Origin: CALVGQ01 sp031551965
GTDB taxonomy: Bacteria > Bacillota_I > Bacilli_A > Erysipelotrichales > Erysipelotrichaceae
NCBI GenBank assembly: GCA_031551965.1
Contig: JAVBMW010000036.1
Location: 1 to 12,070 of the forward strand
Length of the DNA stretch: 12,070 nt
Direction: 5' to 3'
The position numbers were made by a program, and so were the translations under genes. Below the pieces are notes generated by a model, which saw only the letters and a program-made list of their open reading frames with translations, was not told the DNA's origin and did no database searches. Numbering within the stretch: position 1 is the stretch's first letter; every line of letters starts with the position of its first letter. Shown here in pieces: positions 7,290 to 12,070 of the stretch.

Positions 7290-7290
7290 C

Positions 7291-7319
7291 ATTATACAAA
7301 CTTGTTAATGAAATAACAA
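7291..7319 (-). promoter_or_regulatory. Promoter of the divergent merR gene
   Basis: On the minus strand, TTGTTA (7319-7314) and a perfect TATAAT (7296-7291) are separated by 17 bp. The -10 lies one base from the -10 of the plus-strand reductase promoter (7284-7289), so the two polymerases would exclude each other. The predicted start near 7284 puts the MerR dyad (7262-7282) at the very start of this transcript, fitting autorepression. Confidence 0.75.
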
Positions 7320-7321
7320 GT
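7300..7321. repeat. 8-bp inverted repeat at the 5' end of the flavoprotein leader
   Basis: ACTTGTTA (7300-7307) and TAACAAGT (7314-7321) are perfect inverse complements around a 6-base loop. In the plus transcript this would be a hairpin within about five bases of the predicted 5' end, where it could stabilise the mRNA. As DNA it covers the -35 of the minus-strand merR promoter and could equally be an operator for another regulator. Confidence 0.6.
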
Positions 7322-7342
7322 ATTGTTAAGGAGGAAAGAAAG

Positions 7343-9238
7343 ATGAAGAAATTATCAAAAATCATCATCTCTTTACTGATGGTATTAAGTTTGACTGCAT
7401 GTGGAAGTAAATCTGCATACAAAGCAGGAACTTATACTGGTTCAGCTCAAGGGATGGGTGGAGATGTTACTGTTGAAGTTGTAATGACTAGTGACAAAAT
7501 CGAATCTGTTGTCGTAACTGAACAACAAGAAACTGTAGGGATCGCAGATCCTGCACTAAACACAATTCCAGGAGCGATCGTGGAACACCAATCTTTAGGA
7601 ATTGATGTTGTATCAGGGGCAACAATTACAAGTAATGCAATTCTTAATGCTGTTGCTGAAGCTGTAAAAGCAGCAGGTGGAGATGTTGAAGCACTTAAAA
7701 AAGTAAAAGTAGAAAAAACTGCTGGTGAAGCAATTGAAAAAACAGTAGATGTTGTTGTAGTTGGAGGAGGCGGAGCAGGTATATCTGCTGCTGTCGCTGC
7801 TGCAAGTGAAGGAAAATCAGTTGTCTTAATCGAAAAAACAGCTGCACTTGGTGGAAATACAATGGCATCAGGCGGAGTATGGAATGCAGTAAATGCTGAA
7901 CTTGATGCTGCTACGCCAATGACTGAAGGACGTATCACGGCAATCAAATCATATTTAGAAATGGATGAATCAATTTTTATTGGTGAGTTCAAAGATGCTT
8001 TTATTACTTTAAAAGATCAAATTAATGAATATTTAAAAGGAGATCAAAAAACACTGTTTGACTCTGTAGAGTTCCATTTGATTCAAAGTTATTTAGGTGG
8101 ATTAAGAACTGACTTAGATGGTAATCAAGTTTATGGTGATTATGAAATGTTAAAAACTTTAACATCCAATAGTAATTCAACAATTGAATGGTTAAAAGAA
8201 ACAGTTGGTTCAGAATTTAATGATACATTAGCTGAACCTATCGGGTCACTTTGGTTAAGAGCCCAAACATGTAAAAATGGTAAAGCAGAAGATTTATTCA
8301 ATCGTCCATCTGCTTATGTAACAAGCAATGGTGGAGAAATTATTTTCAACTGTACTGCCGATGAGCTATTAGTTGAAGATGGTGCTGTCGTTGGAGTACA
8401 TGCAACACTGAATGATGGAACTGAAGTTATTTTACACGCAAATAATGGTGTAGTCCTTGCAACTGGAGGATTTGGTGCCAATACTGCCATGGTTATGGAA
8501 TACGATAACTATTGGGGTGATCGTTTATATGCTTCAATTGGTACAACAAATGTAGGCTCAACTGTTGGAGAAGGAATCATTATGTCACAAACAGCTGTAG
8601 ATGCTGATGTAACAGGGATGGAGTTCACTCAAATGATGCCAATCGGTTTTGCATCAAATGGTAAGCTTGCCTTAGGTAATGGAACAAATGTTATGTATGT
8701 AACACCTGAGGGTGTACGTTTCGTTGATGAATATGCAGAACGTGATGTCATTTCACTTGCAGCCTTTGAATTTGGTGGAGATCAAGGTTTGTTCTATGAA
8801 ATCGGATTAAAATCAAATGTTCAATTATGGCAAGATGAAGACTGTTATGAAGCAGCTACAATTGAAGAACTCGCAACTCTTGTAGGAATGGATGCTGCAG
8901 TACTAGTTGCTGAAGTAGAAAAATACAATGAGTTTGCAGCTGCTGGTAAGGATACAGACTTTGGGAAAACGGTATTTACGACAAGTATCGATGCAAAAGA
9001 TGGTGATGTTTATGTTGCTCGTGCTATGAAACCATCTATTCATCATACTATGGGTGGACTTGTGATCGATGGTGAATGCCATGTACACAACACAAGTGGC
9101 GATGTGATTCCAGGATTATATGCTGCTGGTGAAGTTGTAGGTGGAATCCATGCAGGTAATAGACTAGGTGGAAATGCGATCGCTGACGTTTATACATTTG
9201 GCCGTATTGCCGGTACAAACGCTGCAAACGCAAAATAG
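7343..9238 (+). CDS. Exported lipoprotein flavin reductase of the fumarate/urocanate reductase type (FMN_bind + FAD_binding_2)
   Basis: A 631-residue lipoprotein. ATG 7343 follows a strong AAGGAGGAAAG site and starts a signal peptide with lipobox LTAC (Cys20). Residues about 25-115 are an FMN_bind domain with IDVVSGAT (87-94), the canonical motif for ApbE attachment of FMN to Thr94. Residues about 135-631 are the FAD-dependent reductase domain: VVVGGGGAG (138-146), Glu164, VLATGGFG (371-378), EGVRFVDEYAERD (456-468), HHTMGG (567-572), GLYAAGE (591-597) and AGNRLGGNA (604-612). The His of HTMGG, Arg607 and the Arg of AERD correspond to substrate-binding and proton-donor residues of soluble fumarate reductase and urocanate reductase. 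It probably reduces an activated C=C bond of an organic acid outside the membrane as a terminal respiratory step. The exact substrate cannot be read by eye. A MerR-type promoter precedes it and a strong terminator ends it as a single-gene unit. Confidence 0.93.
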   Translation: MKKLSKIIISLLMVLSLTACGSKSAYKAGTYTGSAQGMGGDVTVEVVMTSDKIESVVVTEQQETVGIADPALNTIPGAIVEHQSLGIDVVSGATITSNAILNAVAEAVKAAGGDVEALKKVKVEKTAGEAIEKTVDVVVVGGGGAGISAAVAAASEGKSVVLIEKTAALGGNTMASGGVWNAVNAELDAATPMTEGRITAIKSYLEMDESIFIGEFKDAFITLKDQINEYLKGDQKTLFDSVEFHLIQSYLGGLRTDLDGNQVYGDYEMLKTLTSNSNSTIEWLKETVGSEFNDTLAEPIGSLWLRAQTCKNGKAEDLFNRPSAYVTSNGGEIIFNCTADELLVEDGAVVGVHATLNDGTEVILHANNGVVLATGGFGANTAMVMEYDNYWGDRLYASIGTTNVGSTVGEGIIMSQTAVDADVTGMEFTQMMPIGFASNGKLALGNGTNVMYVTPEGVRFVDEYAERDVISLAAFEFGGDQGLFYEIGLKSNVQLWQDEDCYEAATIEELATLVGMDAAVLVAEVEKYNEFAAAGKDTDFGKTVFTTSIDAKDGDVYVARAMKPSIHHTMGGLVIDGECHVHNTSGDVIPGLYAAGEVVGGIHAGNRLGGNAIADVYTFGRIAGTNAANAK

Positions 9239-9257
9239 TAAAAATTAACTTCTCTTT

Positions 9258-9297
9258 GACCTGATGATTACTCCCCGTTGTCATCAGGTCTTTTTTT
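9258..9297 (+). terminator. Rho-independent terminator, near-copy of the one at 4593-4632
   Basis: A 10-bp perfect stem, GACCTGATGA (9258-9267) with TCATCAGGTC (9281-9290), encloses the loop TTACTCCCCGTTG and runs into seven T (9291-9297). Compared with the first terminator the loop is identical, and the loop-closing pair is A-T instead of G-C, a compensatory change. Confidence 0.95.
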
Positions 9298-9307
9298 GAT
9301 TGATTAC

Positions 9308-9337
9308 TTTGATTTGCTAACTAAATTATGATATATT
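9308..9337 (+). promoter_or_regulatory. Probable promoter of the prepilin operon
   Basis: TTTGAT (9308-9313) and TATATT (9332-9337), 18 bp apart, lie between the flavoprotein terminator and the prepilin gene. The start would be near 9344 and the leader very short before the AAAGGG ribosome binding site (9349-9354). The match is moderate. Confidence 0.4.
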
Positions 9338-9360
9338 TTAGAGGGTTAAAAGGGTATTAT

Positions 9361-10140
9361 ATGAGAAAAAAAGGATTTACATTAATGGAGCTAGTTGTCG
9401 TAATTGCAATAATTGCGATTTTAGGTCTGCTTCTGTATCCTCAAGTTAATAAATACGTTGAAAATGCAAATGCTACGGTATGTAAAAATAACAGAAGAGT
9501 AGTGTTTCAGGATTATTCTTTATATTCAATTAAAAATTCTAATGTTTCTTTGAGCACATATTTAAAGGATGCAACTTTATCCAATGAAGATAATAAAACA
9601 CTTTGTCCAGATCACGGATATTATTTTGAAGAAAATGGAAGTGTTGAGTGTAGTTATCACAATGAAAGTTTAGTGGGAGTCAATTTATTTCCACAGGCAG
9701 TTAAATCATCATCTGGAGTGAATACATGGTACCCTAATTCTACAGATACATATCATTCGGATAAAGCCTTTGATGAATTACCTAATAATTCACGCTGGGC
9801 TTCAATGGACGATCAAACGCAAAGCAGTTTGACAGCTACATTGAATGGTCCAACAACTCTCAATGAAATAAAAGTGAAACAGTATGGGGATCGAATTGGA
9901 TCCTATACAATTGAATATCAAGCACCAGGATCTGATGCCTGGATCACTCTGACTACTGGCTCATCCATGGTTAAAGGCCCTTCATCTGTAGCCCAAGCAG
10001 AAAGTGCTGCTTATGCAAATGCATATGAAACAATCAGCTTTGATACCATTGTTGCGACAGGGATTCGATTTACCTTTAATAATAAAACAGTAAACAATGG
10101 AGTCAGCATTTGGGATATTCAAGCTTCATACAACAAATAA
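9361..10140 (+). CDS. Type IV prepilin-like protein with C-terminal F5/8 type C (discoidin-like) domain
   Basis: A 259-residue protein. ATG 9361 puts a short basic leader MRKKG directly before FTLMEL, the class III signal cut by prepilin peptidase between Gly5 and Phe6, with the conserved Glu at mature position 5. Residues 6-27 are the hydrophobic N-terminal helix. Residues about 28-100 look like a small pilin head with Cys41, Cys82 and Cys97; the LCPDHGYYFEENGSVECSYH pattern (81-100) is common near the end of Gram-positive pseudopilins. Residues about 105-259 resemble a discoidin/F5-8C beta-sandwich: AFDELPNNSRWAS, RIGSYTIEYQAPGSDAWITL, ATGIRFTF and a terminal SIWDIQASY. Such domains often bind glycans, so this may be a tip or minor pilin carrying an adhesin. 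No pilus assembly ATPase, platform protein or peptidase is nearby. The MarR gene follows after 9 bases, probably in the same transcript. Confidence 0.87.
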   Translation: MRKKGFTLMELVVVIAIIAILGLLLYPQVNKYVENANATVCKNNRRVVFQDYSLYSIKNSNVSLSTYLKDATLSNEDNKTLCPDHGYYFEENGSVECSYHNESLVGVNLFPQAVKSSSGVNTWYPNSTDTYHSDKAFDELPNNSRWASMDDQTQSSLTATLNGPTTLNEIKVKQYGDRIGSYTIEYQAPGSDAWITLTTGSSMVKGPSSVAQAESAAYANAYETISFDTIVATGIRFTFNNKTVNNGVSIWDIQASYNK

Positions 10141-10149
10141 GGAGGTCCT

Positions 10150-10602
10150 ATGGAAGATGCTTTAAAAACTGTCAATGAACTACTAGTTGAAGTATTCAAC
10201 CGTATCTTACTCATTGAAGAAAAACAATTAAAGAAAAATGGTGTTACAATTTCTATGACGGAAATGCACCTATTGGAAAACATTGCGAAAAGTAAAACCA
10301 AGACAATGAGTGATGTCGCAAAGCTTCAAGGAGTTACACTAGGAACTTTAAGTGTAGGAGTCAAATCACTAGTTCGTAAAGGTTACATTACGCAAGTTAG
10401 AAATGAAAAAGATAAACGTATTTTTCATTTAGAACTAACAGACAAAGCTATCAGTAATTTAGAAATACATAAAAGATTTCATGATAAAATGGTCAAAAAT
10501 GCCGTTTTAGACCTTGATTTAAATGCACAAAAAGATTTGGTATATGGTTTACAACAAATATCCAATTATTTTAATCAAGTACAACTAGAAGATGAAATTT
10601 AA
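10150..10602 (+). CDS. MarR-family regulator, FabT-like
   Basis: A 150-residue winged helix-turn-helix protein. The ribosome binding site AAGGAGGT overlaps the end of the prepilin gene and lies 4-5 bases before ATG 10150. Residues 1-30 are the dimerisation helix (VNELLVEVFNRILLIEEKQL), about 35-60 the first DNA-binding helices, 62-75 the recognition helix (VTLGTLSVGVKSLV), 80-97 the wing with NEKDKR, and 98-150 C-terminal dimer helices with LHKRFH-like IHKRFHDKMV. From memory this pattern, especially FN.ILLIEE, the VTLGT recognition helix and KRFH.KMV, is close to FabT, the repressor of fatty acid synthesis in streptococci. No fatty acid genes are in the window, so its targets may be elsewhere or it may be a paralogue with another role. 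It is co-oriented with the prepilin gene before it and the HAD gene 34 bases after it. Confidence 0.88.
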   Translation: MEDALKTVNELLVEVFNRILLIEEKQLKKNGVTISMTEMHLLENIAKSKTKTMSDVAKLQGVTLGTLSVGVKSLVRKGYITQVRNEKDKRIFHLELTDKAISNLEIHKRFHDKMVKNAVLDLDLNAQKDLVYGLQQISNYFNQVQLEDEI

Positions 10603-10636
10603 TCATTTTCATTTACTACAAAACAGGAGAAATTCA

Positions 10637-11455
10637 ATGCAAAATATTAAACTGGTCTTAACAGATATTGATGGAACTTTATTAAATAGTAATCATGAAG
10701 TTACTGAAAAAACAATTGAAGCAATCAAAGCACTAAAAAAACAAGGTATTCTATTTGGTATTGCATCAGGGAGACCCTATTTAGGTGTTGCGAAGAAAAT
10801 AGTGGATTGGAAAATAGAAGAATATGTTGATGTTTTAGTGACAATGAATGGTGTTCAGCTTTGGGATAAGTCTAATAATCAACATTATCAATATTTTGTA
10901 TTGAATAAAGAATACATTAAAGAGATATTGGAAGAATATGCATTTTTAAAATTGAATCCATGTTTTTATGTTGGAAATGTATTGCATTGTGTTGAAGCTG
11001 ATCCAAGGTCAGTAAGAACAGTAAAAAATAATGCCTTGGAACTTAAAACCGTACCTGTTGAAGAATTTTATAAAGAAAATCGTGAAAAGATTTTCTTTAC
11101 AATGGATCCAAGTAGAATGAATGAAGTAGAAACTTATTATCAAAATACACATAAAGAAAGTTCACCATATAAAGGATTACGTTCACAGGCTGATTTATTT
11201 GAGTTTATCGATACAAGAGTATCAAAGAGTTTTGGAATATCTGAATTCTGTAAAATGCATGGATTTACTTTAAATGAAGTATGTGCCTTTGGAGATACAA
11301 CGAATGATATTGAAATGTTGAGAGATTGTGGTGTTGGGGTTTGTATGGCTAATGGCACTGATGACGCGAAATCGGTGAGTGATGTCATAACATTATCCAA
11401 TGATGAAGATGGTGTTGCAGATTATATTTTCAACAAGATAGTTAGAGATAATTAA
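10637..11455 (+). CDS. Cof-type HAD phosphatase (subfamily IIB)
   Basis: A 272-residue haloacid dehalogenase-type hydrolase. ATG 10637 follows a CAGGAGAA site; an in-frame ATG at 10592 overlaps the marR end and lacks such a site. All four motifs are present: DIDGTLL with Asp10 (nucleophile) and Asp12 (acid/base), Ser44 in ASGRP, Lys197 in SKSFGI, and GDTTNDIEML with Asp220 and Asp224 binding magnesium. A cap domain of about 100 residues lies between motifs II and III, as in Cof/YidA enzymes that dephosphorylate sugar phosphates, flavin precursors or other small phosphates. Some family members act on the riboflavin intermediate, which would suit a flavin-rich neighbourhood, but nothing here shows that. 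It is likely co-transcribed with marR and with the next gene, which begins one base after its stop. Confidence 0.93.
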   Translation: MQNIKLVLTDIDGTLLNSNHEVTEKTIEAIKALKKQGILFGIASGRPYLGVAKKIVDWKIEEYVDVLVTMNGVQLWDKSNNQHYQYFVLNKEYIKEILEEYAFLKLNPCFYVGNVLHCVEADPRSVRTVKNNALELKTVPVEEFYKENREKIFFTMDPSRMNEVETYYQNTHKESSPYKGLRSQADLFEFIDTRVSKSFGISEFCKMHGFTLNEVCAFGDTTNDIEMLRDCGVGVCMANGTDDAKSVSDVITLSNDEDGVADYIFNKIVRDN

Positions 11456-11456
11456 G

Positions 11457-11849
11457 ATGAATGATGCAGACCTTGAAAAAAGAGTGAATCAAGCAATTTA
11501 TAAATTAGCAAATGAAAAAAATTATATTTGTTCTGTTGATGTATTGCTTGAAACGGGGTTATTAACTAAAGCTGATTATGAAAATTGGCGTTTTGGTTGT
11601 GTTGATTATCTTGAACGCGTAATTAAGACGAATCTAAGGAAGATGTCGATTGTGAATCATTTGATTCGTTCCTATGCAGCAAAGAATAATTTCAAACCAA
11701 GTTGGACCGCTTATCACAAATGGGGTAAAGGAAATAGTACGAAACTATTTTTTTCAAAAAGTCGTAACGCAAACATTGAAAAAAACTATGCAACTCATTA
11801 TGTTAAAATATCCAAAATAGAAAATACTAAAATTGAATCAAGTGAATAG
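11457..11849 (+). CDS. Small conserved-looking hypothetical protein
   Basis: A 130-residue cytoplasmic protein of unknown function. It starts one base after the HAD stop with no clear Shine-Dalgarno of its own, so translation is probably coupled. It has a helical N-terminal part (LEKRVNQAIYKLANEKNYICSVDVLLETGLLT) and a basic, aromatic second half with WRFGCVDYLERVIKTNL (44-60), PSWTAYHKWGKG (81-92), a FSKS motif (99-102) and NIEKNYATHYV (106-116). The well-defined motif blocks look like a conserved family that I have seen in Firmicute genomes without a function, but I cannot name it. The basic Trp-rich segment could bind nucleic acid. Its stop codon lies inside the terminator at 11840-11869, so it ends the operon. 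Confidence 0.85.
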   Translation: MNDADLEKRVNQAIYKLANEKNYICSVDVLLETGLLTKADYENWRFGCVDYLERVIKTNLRKMSIVNHLIRSYAAKNNFKPSWTAYHKWGKGNSTKLFFSKSRNANIEKNYATHYVKISKIENTKIESSE

Positions 11850-11869
11850 AAGTATTATCCACTTTTTTT
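11840..11869 (+). terminator. Rho-independent terminator overlapping the stop codon
   Basis: AAGTG (11840-11844) pairs with CACTT (11860-11864), then after one A/C mismatch ATA (11846-11848) pairs with TAT (11856-11858) around a 7-nt loop; a T run follows to 11869. It closes the prepilin-marR-HAD operon. Confidence 0.72.
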
Positions 11870-11900
11870 ATGTTTGTTTGTGGGTTACTATAATTAATTA

Positions 11901-11944
11901 AGTCAAAGTTTTCTCAACCTTGTCTCAAAGTTGTATCAAAATTT
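11901..11944. repeat. Four tandem 11-bp direct repeats, probable activator binding site
   Basis: Four contiguous 11-bp units at 11901, 11912, 11923 and 11934 read AGTCAAAGTTT, TCTCAACCTTG, TCTCAAAGTTG and TATCAAAATTT, sharing a TCAA core and mostly a TT three bases later. The array ends at the expected -35 position of the promoter below. Binding of OmpR/PhoB-type response regulators to 11-bp direct repeats over a weak -35 has this geometry. Confidence 0.6.
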
Positions 11945-11969
11945 AGGTGAGTGACCTTTTTACTAGAAT
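11941..11969 (+). promoter_or_regulatory. Activator-dependent-looking promoter of the last gene
   Basis: TAGAAT (11964-11969) is a fair -10. The hexamer 17 bp upstream (ATTTAG, 11941-11946) is a poor -35 and overlaps the last 11-bp repeat, as expected for a promoter needing an activator. The start would be near 11976, about 22 bases before ATG 11998. Confidence 0.45.
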
Positions 11970-11997
11970 ATTAAAAGTGAAAGGGAAGTGTGTAACT

Positions 11998-12070
11998 ATG
12001 TCAAAACAAACGATGAAACTCACAAATGATTTTCTATTCAAAAAATTCTTTAAATATCAAAATATGAAAG
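11998..12070 (+). CDS. Start of a gene cut by the window edge; possible Rpn/PDDEXK-family nuclease
   Basis: Only 24 codons are present. AAGGGAAG (11981-11988) lies 9 bases before ATG 11998; a second in-frame ATG at 12013 is less likely. The visible residues include MKLTNDFLFKKFFKYQNMK. The pattern (L/P)TNDFxFKK(I/F)F near the N terminus is typical of the Rpn/PDDEXK-type 'recombination-promoting nuclease or putative transposase' family common in Bacillota. This rests on one short motif, so the assignment is tentative. Four 11-bp direct repeats and a weak promoter lie upstream. Confidence 0.55.
   Translation, partial: MSKQTMKLTNDFLFKKFFKYQNMK

Noticed and set aside
7447..7992. A 181-codon open frame on the minus strand inside the second flavoprotein gene
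   Set aside because: It lies antisense to well-defined FMN- and FAD-binding motifs, its composition is low-complexity Ser/Thr/Ala/Pro, and there is no ribosome binding site; it is a mirror of the real gene.

Overview
The window looks like part of a chromosome from a low-GC, AT-rich Bacillota (Firmicute). I infer a gut-type anaerobe, possibly Erysipelotrichia-like. The reasons are the strong GGAGG-type ribosome binding sites, lipoprotein signal peptides, a FabT-like MarR regulator, a Gram-positive type prepilin, and exported FMN/FAD reductases of the kind used for anaerobic respiration. TGA is used as a stop, so the code is standard. No rRNA, tRNA or insertion sequence is visible.

Layout. (1) 1-1437: the end of a CRISPR array with 21 intact 36-bp repeats, 30-bp spacers on a strict 66-bp period, and a degenerate terminal repeat at the right. 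No cas gene is in the window. (2) 1479-1904: a small gene of unknown function beside the array. (3) 1973-4632: a MerR regulator followed by a lipoprotein with an FMN-binding domain and an FAD-dependent reductase domain. (4) 4709-6324: an excisionase-like HTH regulator and an MFS transporter, probably one operon. (5) 6453-9297: a second MerR regulator (minus strand), divergent from a second lipoprotein flavoprotein that keeps fumarate/urocanate reductase-type catalytic residues. (6) 9361-11849: a probable operon of a type IV prepilin fused to a discoidin-like domain, a FabT-like MarR regulator, a Cof-type HAD phosphatase and a small conserved-looking protein. (7) 11998-end: the first codons of a gene that may belong to the Rpn/PDDEXK nuclease family, preceded by four tandem 11-bp repeats.

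The most striking theme is that regions 3 and 5 are two copies of one module: a MerR activator with a large C-terminal effector-like domain, a promoter with 19-bp spacing whose spacer is a 21-bp dyad in the same register, an exported FMN+FAD lipoprotein, and a terminator whose 13-nt loop is identical in both copies while its top base pair has changed in a compensatory way (G-C versus A-T). The likely reading is two ligand-induced, surface-anchored reductases accepting electrons from an extracellular flavin-based chain and passing them to two different organic acceptors, because the active-site motifs of the two enzymes differ. Electron-transfer partners, the ApbE flavin transferase and the substrates are not visible here.
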